Shown here: positions 52,238-62,256 of the stretch, piece by piece
Layout of the letters: each line of letters starts with the position of its first letter
Position numbering within the stretch: the stretch's first letter is position 1
Origin: an uncultured Acidobacteriia bacterium
GTDB taxonomy: Bacteria; Acidobacteriota; Terriglobia; Bryobacterales; Bryobacteraceae
Assembly (NCBI GenBank): GCA_903900705.1
Contig: CAIUOG010000055.1
Location: 20,116 to 84,115 of the forward strand
DNA length: 64,000 nt
Direction of reading: 5' to 3'
Notes under the pieces: model-generated
What the model was told of the DNA's origin: nothing
The model's input: only the letters and a program-made list of their open reading frames with translations
The model's database searches: none
Made by a program: the position numbers and the translations under genes

Positions 52238-54067
52238 ATGAAACAGCAAAACGGGTACGGCACCCTCCTCACCAACAGCAGGTTTGAAGCTTTTCTCTGG
52301 ACGCAGTTTTTGGGTGCGTTCAATGACAACGTTTATAAGATGATCGTCTCGATCATGGCCGTCCGGGTGGCCGGAGCGGCAACCGGCAGTCGCTACCTGG
52401 CGCTGGCCGGTGCTGTTTTTGTGATCCCCTTCCTGCTGTTCGCCGGCTATGCCGGGCAACTGGCGGACCGGTTTTCGAAGACCCGGGTACTGCAGATCAC
52501 GAAATCCCTCGAAATTGTAGCGATGCTGATGGGGATCGTGGCGCTGCGAAGCGGACGGATTGACCTGCTGCTGATCGTTCTGTTTCTGTTGGCGACCCAG
52601 GCAAATTTCTTCAGCCCCGCCAAGTATGGAATCCTGCCTGAAATGGTGAGCGAGGCGGACCTCTCCCGGGCCAATGGTCTGCTGGAACTCACGACATTCG
52701 TCGCGATCGTGATTGGCACCAGCTTCGGGACGTTCCTGTTTGAGCGCTGGGAGCACGACCCGGCGCGGATGGGACTGACGCTGCTGGGGATCGCGGTGGC
52801 GGGTTCCCTGTTCAGCCTGCATATTCAGAAAGTGCCGGCGGCGTCGGCCGTCGCGGGCGTCAGAGATCGGTTCCGCCTCAATCCATTCAGCGAGGTGGTG
52901 ACGGGAGCGAAAGAGATTCTGCGTCATCGCACGCTGCTGCTGTGCGTGCTGGGGAACGCCTGGTTCTGGTTCGTCGGGGCGCTGTTTCAACTGGCTCTGC
53001 TGCTGGCGGGTAAGGAAGTCTGGCATGTATCGGAAACACATGTCGGGTATCTGATAACGGCGCTCGCGGCGGGAATCGGACTGGGGAGCGTGGCGGCGGG
53101 AACGATCTCCGGCAGGCATATCGAACTGGGACTCGCGCCGGCAGGCTGCTTCCTGATGGGTGTCGGCGGGGTGATGCTGGGGTTGACGTCGAGCTACACG
53201 CAAGCCCTCGGCTGGCTGGCGCTGCTGGGTTTCGCGGGCGGGCTGTTTGCGGTGCCGCTGAATGCGTGGATGCAGGAAAAGTCGCCGGCGCAGGAGCGGG
53301 GACGAATCCTCGCGACCAACAGTTTTATCAGCATGCTGGGGGTGATTGCGGCGTCCGGAACGCTGTCTTTGCTGCACGATGTGCTGCACTGGAATGCGGG
53401 CAACATCCTGCTGGCGGCGGGTGTGGCGATGGTGGCCGTGTCGTGTTTGATCGTTGCACTCATGCCGTTCGAAACGTTCCGGTTCATGATGCGGTGTCTG
53501 GTAACCCTGCTGTTCCGGGTAGAACTGGAAGGAGCTGAACACATCCCGGAAGCCGGCGGGGCGTTGCTGGTGGCGAACCATGTCTCCTACGTCGATGCAC
53601 TGCTGGTGGGGCTTTCCACGCCCCGCACCGCCCGATTCATGATGCGACGCCTGTTCTATGACATGCCGATGGGCCGGCACGTCTTCCGCCTGCTGCGGGC
53701 GATCCCGGTGGAAGAAACCACACCGCGTGCGATCACGCTGGCTCTGCGGGAAGCCAATCAGCAACTGGCAAACGGCGATCTGCTGGCGATCTTTCCGGAA
53801 GGGCACATCACGCTTGATGGGGAGATGCAGGATTTCAAGCGCGGGTATGAACGGATGGTGAGGGATCTTTCCGTACCGATCATCCCGATCGGGATCAGTG
53901 GACTGTATGGGCACCCGTTCAGTTGCAAGGGAGGCGATGCGTTCCGCAGTTGGGACAAGGTTTGGAGACCGAGGGTCGCAGTACGGGTAGGCCCGCCGAT
54001 TCGGGAACTGGTGCCGCCGGAGGAGTTGCGCCGCGCAGTGGAGTCCCTCACGGGAGAGAGGAGCTAG
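52238..54067 (+). CDS. MFS transporter fused to 1-acylglycerol-phosphate-type acyltransferase
   Basis: ATG 52238 is preferred because the frame upstream begins with TTG and shows no transporter features. The 609-residue protein has an N-terminal MFS domain of about 400 residues that resembles the lysophospholipid flippase LplT (TQFLGAFNDNVYKMIVSIMA, FSPAKYGILPEMV), then a PlsC-type domain with GGALLVANHVSYVDALLVG (the H-x4-D motif), and LLAIFPEGHITLDGEMQDFK. This is the LplT-Aas order without the C-terminal acyl-ACP synthetase part. It would bring in lysophospholipid and re-acylate it. The downstream gene starts 2 bases after its stop. Confidence 0.9.
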   Translation: MKQQNGYGTLLTNSRFEAFLWTQFLGAFNDNVYKMIVSIMAVRVAGAATGSRYLALAGAVFVIPFLLFAGYAGQLADRFSKTRVLQITKSLEIVAMLMGIVALRSGRIDLLLIVLFLLATQANFFSPAKYGILPEMVSEADLSRANGLLELTTFVAIVIGTSFGTFLFERWEHDPARMGLTLLGIAVAGSLFSLHIQKVPAASAVAGVRDRFRLNPFSEVVTGAKEILRHRTLLLCVLGNAWFWFVGALFQLALLLAGKEVWHVSETHVGYLITALAAGIGLGSVAAGTISGRHIELGLAPAGCFLMGVGGVMLGLTSSYTQALGWLALLGFAGGLFAVPLNAWMQEKSPAQERGRILATNSFISMLGVIAASGTLSLLHDVLHWNAGNILLAAGVAMVAVSCLIVALMPFETFRFMMRCLVTLLFRVELEGAEHIPEAGGALLVANHVSYVDALLVGLSTPRTARFMMRRLFYDMPMGRHVFRLLRAIPVEETTPRAITLALREANQQLANGDLLAIFPEGHITLDGEMQDFKRGYERMVRDLSVPIIPIGISGLYGHPFSCKGGDAFRSWDKVWRPRVAVRVGPPIRELVPPEELRRAVESLTGERS

Positions 54068-54069
54068 CC

Positions 54070-57000
54070 ATGGAGATTCTGGCTGCACTTCTTATTTTGG
54101 GAATCGGGGCGTACCTGCGGAATCTGCAGCGCCGGGTGGGGCAATTGGAAGAAATGATCGTCCTGCTGACGGACCGCGTCCGGGTGGTGGAAAACGGGAC
54201 GCGCAGAGCGGAGGAGGCTGAACCGATCATGCGGCCAAGGGTCCCGCTTGGCGCGGTCCCGACGGTAGAGCGAGTTGTGCAGACGCCCCCGTTGCCTCCT
54301 GCTCCGCCGCCCGCACCACAGCCGGCAAGGCCATCGGTGACACCGCCACCAATACCGCAAGCATCCATTCCGACAATGCCGCTGCCTGAAATACTGGCAC
54401 CGGAACCATCGCTTGCGGACAGGCTGCGCAAGTGGCTGGGCGATGAGGAATGGGAGACGATCGTCGGCGGAAGCCTGCTGAATAAACTCGGTGGCGTAAT
54501 CCTGGTGATTGGCATTGCCCTGTTCCTCGGCTTCTCTTTCTCCCACATGAGTCCGGCGGGTCGTACCGGGATCGCGACTCTGGCAAGCGCTACGGTACTG
54601 GGCGCGGGAGTGTGGATCGAACGCAGGGAACGCTACAAGGTGTTTGCCCGAGGTTTCATCGGGGCTGGCTGGGCCGGCATCTATGCCACTTCGTACGCGG
54701 CCTGGGCCTTACCGGCGGCGAAGATTATCGGCGATCCTTTCACCGGCTCCCTGATCATGCTGGCAGCGGCCGCGGGAATGGTGCTGCACGCGCTGACTTA
54801 CCGTTCGGAAGCTGTCACGGCCGTTGCGTGGTCCGCCGCTTTTGCTGCACTGGCGGTCACTCCATCGAGCCCATTTGCGGTGATGAGTCTGATTCCTGTG
54901 GCGGTGTCCATCCTGTATCTGTCGGCGCGTTTCGAATGGTATTCCATGCCCCTGTTCGCGCTGGCATCCACCTATCTCACATGCATTTCACGCGGACACT
55001 CAGGCGCGCCACTCGAACAAACCCAACCGCTGTTCTTTGCCTACTGGCTGCTGTTTGAGGGCTTCGATCTGCTGCGGACAAAACGCCGCGTCGTGACGGG
55101 CGGAGTGGAATGGATCTATCCCCTCAACCTGACCGGTTTCCTGTGCCTTTCGTATCTTGCCTGGAATCAGCAGGCCGCAAACCGACTCTGGCAGGCGGCC
55201 GCCTGCGGAGCGGTGTTGTTCCTCGCGGATGCGCTGGCGAGAGCCCTGGTACGCCCCCCGGCGAGCTTTCGCGAGGACGAGGGGCTGGCGCAGCGGATGC
55301 GGGCCGGTAGCTACGAGAGCTCCATCTTCGTCTCCGCCGTGCTGACTGCGCTGGGCATTGTTGGCCGGGTGACCGGCGTCTGGATGAGCGTGAGCCTGGC
55401 CATGGAGGCGGAACTGCTGTATCTGGCCGGCGTGAAACTGGAACTGCGCTTTCTGCGGAGACTGGGCATCAGCGCGTTCATGCACTCGCTGCTGCGCATT
55501 GGTTTCGTCGGGGATCCACTGGGAAAATCGATCGTACTGGGGCATGCGACGTGGAACTGGACACCGCCCGCGCTGCTCCATGCGGGTTTGTTTTATGTGA
55601 ATCGGGCGCTGCGGCAACCGAACGTCGTGATGAGTTCCGTGGCTGGCGCACTGGTGGCAGCGGCGATTGCCTTCGAACTTCCCGTGGCGTGGACCGGGCC
55701 CGCCTGGCTGGCCTTTGCGATGGTGTTATTTGAAATCGGCTACCGTCGGCGGGAGCAGGAATTCCGGCTGCAGTCCTTCGTCCTGCTGGCAGCGGGCGTA
55801 GTGGCAACGGCTACGAGAACCGAGTGGCAGCCTCTGGCCATCGGGCTGGCACTGGTGTACGGCTGCACGCTTCGCACGAAGTGGATCCTGTTCGACGAAG
55901 CGGCTGAGTGTGGTTTGGCCGGCAGCGGGGCTTCGATTTTGCTGGCTTGGCTTTTGCTGTTCCACACCGTGCCCCAGGACTACGTGGCGCTGGCGTGGTG
56001 CGGTTTGGCGGTCGTGGTGCTGGAATTGGGTAATCAGGAACTGCCGGCGGCCATGCGGATGTGCCGTGTTCCGGCGGCCGCGGTGGCCTTGCCTGCTCTG
56101 TTTGCCACGCATGGCTGGGACGTGGCGAAGTTCCCTGCCCCGCCTGTCTGGATCTCATACTTCGGCGTCGGGGGCCTGGCCCTGCTGGCAGTGTGGAGAA
56201 CGTGGCGGAACCGAATCGAACGGCATGCCATGATCGGCGTGGCCATAGCCGCCCTGATGGCCGGAGTCTGGATGGTGACGCCGGATTCCTGGGTAACCGT
56301 CATCTGGGTGACAATGGCGTTGGCGCTACTCGAATCCGGTATCGCGAAGTGGCTTGCTTTCGCGACGTTCGTGCCAATCTACGTCCGGCTGCTGGGCGTG
56401 GATGTCGCAGACCCGCTGGTTGTGGCGGCGCCGGCGGGTATCGCCGCTATCTACTGGCTGTGGCACCGCATGCGGCAAGAGCAGCGGGTGGCCCTTTGGA
56501 TCTTCCGGGCTGCGCTCATCCCGTTGGCAAGCCTGATCGCGGAGAAATGTGGCACGGATCGGGCTGCGGTCGGCTGGATGTCGGTGGCCCTGGTTCTCTA
56601 TTTCGTCTCGCAGCGATTCGACCTTGCGGACGCGCGGAGACAAAGCGGACTGCTGGCCCTTTGTGCCTTCGTGGCTGCGGTCATGACAGATATTGATCCA
56701 CCGAGACTATGGATCACGGGCTCGTCCGTGGCGGCGCTCTATGCCTGCCAGTATCTGGCCAGGCGATTCGACGACAGGCAAACGAATACCGCCTGGTCGA
56801 TCACGGGCACGCTGCTGCTTTGCGCGGTGCTTTATGGAAAGATTTCGGGCAGCCTGCTCACTGTTTCGTGGGGACTGGAGAGCCTCTCGCTGCTGAGCAT
56901 CGGCTTCGCGGCAAGGGAGCGCATCCTGCGGTTGCAGGGGTTGGCGCTGCTGCTCCTGTGCATTCTGAAGCTGTTCGTCTATGACTTGCGCAATCTGGAA

Positions 57001-57102
57001 ACGATGTACCGCATTCTGTCTTTCGTTGCGCTGGGTCTGATCTTACTCGCAGTCTCCTGGATCTACACCCGATTCAAAGACTACATCCACAGGCTGCTTT
57101 AG
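54070..57102 (+). CDS. DUF2339 multi-spanning membrane protein
   Basis: ATG 54070 follows a good Shine-Dalgarno (GAGGAG) and lies 2 bases after the previous stop; the longer frame from 53923 is rejected. The 1010-residue protein has an N-terminal helix and a coiled-coil-like segment (LRNLQRRVGQLEEMIVLL), a proline-rich linker (PPLPPAPPPAPQPARPS), the conserved EWETIVGGSLLNKLGGVILV IG-type segment, and then about 25 membrane spans. DUF2339 proteins are large envelope proteins of unknown role. The pairing with the acyltransferase gene may point to membrane lipid work. Confidence 0.9.
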   Translation: MEILAALLILGIGAYLRNLQRRVGQLEEMIVLLTDRVRVVENGTRRAEEAEPIMRPRVPLGAVPTVERVVQTPPLPPAPPPAPQPARPSVTPPPIPQASIPTMPLPEILAPEPSLADRLRKWLGDEEWETIVGGSLLNKLGGVILVIGIALFLGFSFSHMSPAGRTGIATLASATVLGAGVWIERRERYKVFARGFIGAGWAGIYATSYAAWALPAAKIIGDPFTGSLIMLAAAAGMVLHALTYRSEAVTAVAWSAAFAALAVTPSSPFAVMSLIPVAVSILYLSARFEWYSMPLFALASTYLTCISRGHSGAPLEQTQPLFFAYWLLFEGFDLLRTKRRVVTGGVEWIYPLNLTGFLCLSYLAWNQQAANRLWQAAACGAVLFLADALARALVRPPASFREDEGLAQRMRAGSYESSIFVSAVLTALGIVGRVTGVWMSVSLAMEAELLYLAGVKLELRFLRRLGISAFMHSLLRIGFVGDPLGKSIVLGHATWNWTPPALLHAGLFYVNRALRQPNVVMSSVAGALVAAAIAFELPVAWTGPAWLAFAMVLFEIGYRRREQEFRLQSFVLLAAGVVATATRTEWQPLAIGLALVYGCTLRTKWILFDEAAECGLAGSGASILLAWLLLFHTVPQDYVALAWCGLAVVVLELGNQELPAAMRMCRVPAAAVALPALFATHGWDVAKFPAPPVWISYFGVGGLALLAVWRTWRNRIERHAMIGVAIAALMAGVWMVTPDSWVTVIWVTMALALLESGIAKWLAFATFVPIYVRLLGVDVADPLVVAAPAGIAAIYWLWHRMRQEQRVALWIFRAALIPLASLIAEKCGTDRAAVGWMSVALVLYFVSQRFDLADARRQSGLLALCAFVAAVMTDIDPPRLWITGSSVAALYACQYLARRFDDRQTNTAWSITGTLLLCAVLYGKISGSLLTVSWGLESLSLLSIGFAARERILRLQGLALLLLCILKLFVYDLRNLETMYRILSFVALGLILLAVSWIYTRFKDYIHRLL

Positions 57103-58496
57103 CCGAGCAACTCGTGAACGACATTGCCCGCTACATCGGTCAGGCGGAAATCCCGGCCGCTGTAGCGGTAAGTCAGCCTGGTGTGGTCGAAGCCCATCAG
57201 GTGGAGGATGGTCGCATGCAGGTCATGGATATGCACAGGTTTGTCTATCGCTTTAAAGCCGAAGTCGTCGGTGGCGCCATGAACATAGCCGCGCTTAATT
57301 CCGCCACCGGCAAGAACGGTGGAAAACCCGTGGCTGTTGTGGTCGCGACCGTTCTGCACTTTCACCAGTCCGCTCACTTCGACAACCGGCGTGCGTCCGA
57401 ACTCGCCGCTCAGGATCACCAGGGTCTCATCCAGAAGCCCACGCAGCTTCAGATCTTCCAGCAGCGCGGCCACGGGGCCATCGGTATCGCGCGCCAGTTT
57501 CTTATGGATCATGATGTCGTCATGGTTGTCCCACGGTTGCGAATTGCCGTGATAAACCTGCACCATCCGAACACCCTTTTCGATCAGCCGTAGCGCCATG
57601 AGGCAGCCGCGCCCGAAGTCGCTCTCCCCATACCGTTCGCGCACTTTCGGCTGTTCCTTTGAGATATCAAAGACCTCGGGCGCTTCCGATTGCATGCGGA
57701 ACGCAATCTCAGCGGCCTGAATGCTGGCCTCAAGTTCCCTGTCCTGCCCCGCTCGCCGCAGATGGAGTTCATTGAGCTTACCCAGTAAGTCGAGTTGGCG
57801 GCGCTGTTCCGTGGACGAGAGTTCCGGATTGCGGATGTACTGGACTAACTTATCCGGCGTCTTCTCATTATTTGGAATATAAGTGCCCTGATAGACGGCG
57901 GGTAAGAAGGTGGACGCCCAGAGTTGCGGGCCGATGACCGGAAAGCCCGGACATAAGACCACAAAGCCGGGAAGATTCTGATTTTCAGAGCCCAGACCGT
58001 AGGTCAGCCAGGAACCCATGGAGGGACGGCCCACCTGCTTATCCCCCGTATTCAGAAGCAAAAGAGATGGCTCATGGTTGGGACGATCCGTATACATGGA
58101 ACGGACGACACAGCAATCGTCAATCTTAGAACCAAGCTTTGAGAAAATCTCGCTGACCTCAATTCCGCTCTGCCCGTATTTCCGGAAGCGGAACGGGGAT
58201 TTCAGCAGGTTGCCCGTCTTGCGCTCAGTTTTCAGATTCGCAGTCGGCATGGGCTTGCCGTCATACTTATCCAGCATCGGCTTGGGATCGAAGGTATCCA
58301 CCTGCGAGGGGCCTCCATTGAGGAACAAAAATATCACGCGCTTCGCTTTCGCCGGGAAGTGTGGCGCTTTGGGCGCAAGTGGATTCGCGGAGATCGCCGG
58401 CGTGCTACCCGCGGCCGCCGCGCCGGCCAGTTGCGCGAAGGCCGTCATCCCGAAACCGGTTCCGACATTCCTGAGGCAATCTCGTCTGGTCATCAT
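57099..58496 (-). CDS. DUF1501 family secreted protein
   Basis: The 465-residue protein has a Tat-like signal (TRRDCLRNVGTGFGMTAFAQ), then FLFLNGGPSQVDTFDPKPML, YHGNSQPWDNHDDI and VILSGEFGRTPVVEVSG, typical of DUF1501 (related to the alkaline phosphatase/sulfatase fold). It follows the PSD1 gene by 18 bases. The PSD1-DUF1501 pair is a recurring two-gene unit in Planctomycetes and Acidobacteria whose reaction is not settled. It is convergent with the DUF2339 gene and overlaps its last 4 bases. Confidence 0.93.
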   Translation of the reverse strand: MMTRRDCLRNVGTGFGMTAFAQLAGAAAAGSTPAISANPLAPKAPHFPAKAKRVIFLFLNGGPSQVDTFDPKPMLDKYDGKPMPTANLKTERKTGNLLKSPFRFRKYGQSGIEVSEIFSKLGSKIDDCCVVRSMYTDRPNHEPSLLLLNTGDKQVGRPSMGSWLTYGLGSENQNLPGFVVLCPGFPVIGPQLWASTFLPAVYQGTYIPNNEKTPDKLVQYIRNPELSSTEQRRQLDLLGKLNELHLRRAGQDRELEASIQAAEIAFRMQSEAPEVFDISKEQPKVRERYGESDFGRGCLMALRLIEKGVRMVQVYHGNSQPWDNHDDIMIHKKLARDTDGPVAALLEDLKLRGLLDETLVILSGEFGRTPVVEVSGLVKVQNGRDHNSHGFSTVLAGGGIKRGYVHGATDDFGFKAIDKPVHIHDLHATILHLMGFDHTRLTYRYSGRDFRLTDVAGNVVHELLG

Positions 58497-58514
58497 GTCT
58501 TTCTCACAACACGC

Positions 58515-61103
58515 TTAGTCCACAAACTGAAATTCGTTAGAGGTGAGCAGCACCTGGGCATACTCGGCCCAGGCCTGATCCGGATGTCCGGCCACAAAGG
58601 CGAGGCCAAGTTTTTTCTCGTCCGCGGAAGGCAGTCGCTGGAAGAGAAGGCGGTAGGCTTCGTCAATCTTCTTAACGTCGTCACCCTGCAGGCGGGAGGC
58701 AACTGCTTTCGCCTGCGTAATTACCCAATCGTTATTCATGAAATAGAGGCGCTGAGGGGGCACGTTGGTGGCGTTGCGCTGTTCGCTGGTGTTGTTGGGA
58801 TTGGGAAAATCGAAGAGCGCGAAATCAGCTTCGAGTTTGCGCCGGCTTACAAAACTGTAAACGGTACGGCGGAGGTTGTCCTTGCCCAAATGCACAGCAA
58901 GCCCCCCTTCCTTCAGATCCAGGTTGCCGGAGACCAGCAGCAGGTCATCCCGCAGGGCTTCGGCATCCAGACGCTGGCGGTTAAAGCGCCAGAGCAGTCG
59001 GTTTTCCGGATCCACCGTGAGGTTCTTTTCACTGCTCTCCGCACTCGATTGGTACGCGGCGGACAGCAGGATACGGCGCTGCAGTTTCTTGATGGACCAG
59101 CCATCTTTCATGAAGGAAGACGCGAGGTAGTCAAGCAATTCCGGGTTGGCGGGACGATCCCCCTGGGAGCCAAAGTTGCTGGGGGTCCGCACAATACCCT
59201 GCCCGAAATGATGCTGCCAGACACGGTTGACGAGCACGCGGGCGGTCAGCGGATTCGCCGGGTCCGCGATGGCTTCGGCGAGTTCCAGCCGGCCGGAACC
59301 TTTGCTGAAGCGCTTCGGATCACCGACCGTCAGCACGGAAACAAAATGCGGCGGAGCGGGGTCGCCCGGGTTGCCGCGGTCGCCGCGGATCCAGATCTTT
59401 TGCTCGCTAAGTTTCTTCTTGTCCTCGATGATCTGGAGATATGGATACTCGGGAGGCATCGCCTTCTTCAGTTCTGCGAGTTCGAGGTGCAGGCCTGCCA
59501 GATGCTCGCGCCACGTACCCGCGAGAAACCGGTCGATTTTCCCATCTGCAAAATGCAGGACTCCGCGCGCACCGAAGACGTTGTCCCAGAGGAAGAAACG
59601 GTCACGGTCCATGGAGACAAGGTTGGCCTGGCTCAGATCTTCACGATTCGGATTGAGACCGAGCGTGATGTGGTTCTTATCCTCCACCAGCTTGCGTTCC
59701 GCGCTCACGGCAATCAGCAGGTTCTGGAAATTCAAAGCGGCGCCGCGGCGCGCCGCCGGGGACTTCGACTCAAACCAGGCTTTCAGAAACGGATGATCTT
59801 TTTCCGGTGAAGCGAGATACTTCTTCCATTTGGCGCGAACCTCCGCGTCGAGCGTGGTGTCAGGGCTGTCACCGGCGACATCGAGCATGTAAGCAGCGGT
59901 CTTCGTGGCCAGGATGTCAGAAAGGATGGTCGCCTGGGCTTCCACGAAATCATCGAGTTCTTTCTTCTTCGCATCCGCTTTTTTCTTCGCGGCCTGATAA
60001 GCCTTCACCTGTTCGCCCGGAGCGAGTGGTGACTCACCCAGACTGGTGTTGTTGAAAATGCCGAGCAGCGAGTAATAGTCTGACTGTGGAATCGGGTCGA
60101 ACTTATGATGATGGCACTGCGCGCAGGCGACGGTCAGGCCGAGGAAGCCGCGCGTGGTCGCGTCAACACGGTCATCCTGCATCTCCGGGCTCAGCGAATA
60201 GAAACCCAGACCCGCCAGGTATTTATCTTTGTCGGGCAACTGATCTCCCGCGATCTGCGCTTTGACGAACATGTCGTAAGGCATGTCGGTATTGAACGCA
60301 TTGATCACCCAGTCGCGGTAGCGGAAGGAATTGGTGTAAGGGTCGTCCTGAGTGGAATTCAACTTGTCATCGGAGTAGCGCGCAATATCCAGCCAGTACC
60401 GGCCCCAGCGTTCGCCATAGCGCGGGGAGGCAAGCAGGCCATCCACCACTTTCGCGAATGCGTCCGGGGATTTATCCCTCACGAACGCGTCAACGTCTTC
60501 GGGCTTTGGAAGCAGGCCGGTGAGATCGAGGTAAGCTCGACGGATCAACGTGCGCCGGTCGGCCGGCCGAACGGGCGCGAGGCCCTTTTCTTCCAGCTTC
60601 GCCAGTACAAACCGGTCGAGTTCATTATGCCCCCACTTTGCATCCCGGACTTTCGGCACGGCGGGTTCCACTACGGGCCGGAAAGACCAGAAAGAGCGCT
60701 GGTCTTCGGTGATGACATATTTTGGGGCTTTGGCCGACCCTGCGGGCCAGACCGCTCCTGCCTGAATCCATGCGGCCACCGCATCGATCTGATCGTCTTT
60801 GAGCTTCCCGCCCGGGGGCATTTTCAGCTTCGGGTGCGTCTGACGCAGGGCCTGAACCAGCAGGCTGTTGGCGGAGTCGCCGGGTTTAATGGCCGGGCCC
60901 GAGTTTCCGCCAGCCAGCATGTGTTCCCGCGTATCGAGCCGCAGACCACCGGATTTCGCATCGGTATGGCAGGCGTAGCATTTTGAGGCCAGCAACGGCC
61001 GGACTTTCGTTTCGAAATACTCAGCCGGATTCCCCGGTTCCGCAGCGACGGCGACGGTGCTCAGGGCCAGCAGAAGGCTCGCAGCTTTCATAGCGATTGC
61101 CAT
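58515..61103 (-). CDS. PSD1 protein with planctomycete-type cytochrome c, DUF1549 and DUF1553 domains
   Basis: The 862-residue protein has a signal peptide (AASLLLALSTVAVAA). The planctomycete cytochrome C domain follows (VRPLLASKCYACHTDAKSGG, one haem motif), then DUF1549 (ELDRFVLAKLEEKGLAP, RRAYLDLTGLLP) and DUF1553 (LTARVLVNRVWQHHFGQGIV, RPANPELLDYLASSFMKDGW). It works with the DUF1501 protein downstream. Start at ATG 61103 or ATG 61091: a 12-base tandem duplication at 61089-61112 has made two equally placed start codons. Confidence 0.94.
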   Translation of the reverse strand: MAIAMKAASLLLALSTVAVAAEPGNPAEYFETKVRPLLASKCYACHTDAKSGGLRLDTREHMLAGGNSGPAIKPGDSANSLLVQALRQTHPKLKMPPGGKLKDDQIDAVAAWIQAGAVWPAGSAKAPKYVITEDQRSFWSFRPVVEPAVPKVRDAKWGHNELDRFVLAKLEEKGLAPVRPADRRTLIRRAYLDLTGLLPKPEDVDAFVRDKSPDAFAKVVDGLLASPRYGERWGRYWLDIARYSDDKLNSTQDDPYTNSFRYRDWVINAFNTDMPYDMFVKAQIAGDQLPDKDKYLAGLGFYSLSPEMQDDRVDATTRGFLGLTVACAQCHHHKFDPIPQSDYYSLLGIFNNTSLGESPLAPGEQVKAYQAAKKKADAKKKELDDFVEAQATILSDILATKTAAYMLDVAGDSPDTTLDAEVRAKWKKYLASPEKDHPFLKAWFESKSPAARRGAALNFQNLLIAVSAERKLVEDKNHITLGLNPNREDLSQANLVSMDRDRFFLWDNVFGARGVLHFADGKIDRFLAGTWREHLAGLHLELAELKKAMPPEYPYLQIIEDKKKLSEQKIWIRGDRGNPGDPAPPHFVSVLTVGDPKRFSKGSGRLELAEAIADPANPLTARVLVNRVWQHHFGQGIVRTPSNFGSQGDRPANPELLDYLASSFMKDGWSIKKLQRRILLSAAYQSSAESSEKNLTVDPENRLLWRFNRQRLDAEALRDDLLLVSGNLDLKEGGLAVHLGKDNLRRTVYSFVSRRKLEADFALFDFPNPNNTSEQRNATNVPPQRLYFMNNDWVITQAKAVASRLQGDDVKKIDEAYRLLFQRLPSADEKKLGLAFVAGHPDQAWAEYAQVLLTSNEFQFVD

Positions 61104-61112
61104 AGCGATTGC
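61089..61112. repeat. 12-bp tandem duplication at the start codon of the PSD1 gene
   Basis: CATAGCGATTGC occurs twice in direct tandem, 61089-61100 and 61101-61112. Read on the minus strand it gives two ATG codons 12 bases apart in the same frame, adding Met-Ala-Ile-Ala to the protein start. Confidence 0.8.
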
Positions 61113-61228
61113 ACTATTCTATCCGGTCCGAACGTCACACATGTGCCTCGGTTTCACTGACCGCCGGATGGAAAGTCCCGAATTCCCGTGCTTTCCATCC
61201 GGCCCTCAAACTGCTACATTTGCGATGC

Positions 61229-62254
61229 GTGCGGAAACTCACGGCAGTAGCCAGTCTCAGTCTCATCAGCCTCATGGCGGTGGCCCAGAATCCGCCTCTG
61301 ATCCGGGTGCCGGTTCGGATCGTGGAGGTACCGGTCGCGGTGACTACCCGGAATGGCACGCCGGTGAAAGATCTGACGGCCGGGGATTTCCTGGTCTTCG
61401 ACAACGGGCAGGCGCGCAAGGTCCGACTGGAGTTCACCGAACAGCCTGTTTCCGTAGTGGTCGCAGTGCAGACGAATGACGCGGTCCGGAACTGGCTGCC
61501 GGAGGTCCGCCGCATGAAAGATGCGGTGGAAGCGCTGATTGCCGGGGCAGGCGGGCAGGCGGCGGTCATTGGTTTCAACGATACAGTCACCCTGCTGCAG
61601 CCACTGACCAACGACACGCAACTGCTGGATCGCGCGTTCAATTCCCTGACAGCTTCCGGCGAGAAGAGTAAAACGCTGGATGCCGTGATGATGGCGCTGC
61701 GCCAGCTTTCCCCGCTGCCGGGGGCGCGACGGCGCGTGATCCTGCTGATCTCTCAGGCCGGCGATTCGGGCAGTACCTCCCGGCTGGATGATGCGCTGAT
61801 GAAAATGGAACCCGGCAACACGATCCTCTACAGCCTGGTGATGCCTCGCATCGGCAAAGACCTGCCGCGGGATACTCTGAGCGCCTCCGATATGAAGGGT
61901 GTGAACCATGCCGACGCAGCGCATCCGAACGACACCGGCGTGATGGCGTCCGTGGATTTGACAAAGCTTGTGCCAGAGATTCTGCGGGGTGGGCGGAGCG
62001 TGATCCGGCAGGATGCGGTTTCCATTCTGACGGGCGCGTCCGGTGGCCGGCACATTGCCTTTCGCAGCCTGCACGATCTGGAAAACGGCATGGCCACAAT
62101 CGGCACGGAACTGCACACGGAGTACGTGCTGAGCTACACGCAAAGCGGTGATCAGCCCGGCTATCACACCCTACGGGTGGAAGTAGCCCGACCAAAGGTA
62201 CGCGTGCGGGCGCGACCGGGCTATTTCTCTGTGGCGCGCGAGAACGAGCGCTGA
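61229..62254 (+). CDS. VWFA-related secreted protein, acidobacterial type
   Basis: The 341-residue protein starts with GTG at 61229, chosen because a signal peptide (VRKLTAVASLSLISLMAVAQ) begins there. It has the acidobacterial VWFA-related pattern (TIGR03436): VTTRNGTPVKDLTAGDFLVF, DNGQARKV, a modified VWA domain with VSVVVAVQTND in place of the usual D-x-S-x-S, RRVILLISQAGDSGS, and the C-terminal TEYVLSYTQSGDQPGYHTL and RARPGYF. The metal-binding Asp-Ser motif of the domain is changed (QTNDAV). The role is unknown; the PSD1 gene is divergent, 125 bases away. Confidence 0.9.
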   Translation: MRKLTAVASLSLISLMAVAQNPPLIRVPVRIVEVPVAVTTRNGTPVKDLTAGDFLVFDNGQARKVRLEFTEQPVSVVVAVQTNDAVRNWLPEVRRMKDAVEALIAGAGGQAAVIGFNDTVTLLQPLTNDTQLLDRAFNSLTASGEKSKTLDAVMMALRQLSPLPGARRRVILLISQAGDSGSTSRLDDALMKMEPGNTILYSLVMPRIGKDLPRDTLSASDMKGVNHADAAHPNDTGVMASVDLTKLVPEILRGGRSVIRQDAVSILTGASGGRHIAFRSLHDLENGMATIGTELHTEYVLSYTQSGDQPGYHTLRVEVARPKVRVRARPGYFSVARENER

Positions 62255-62256
62255 GT

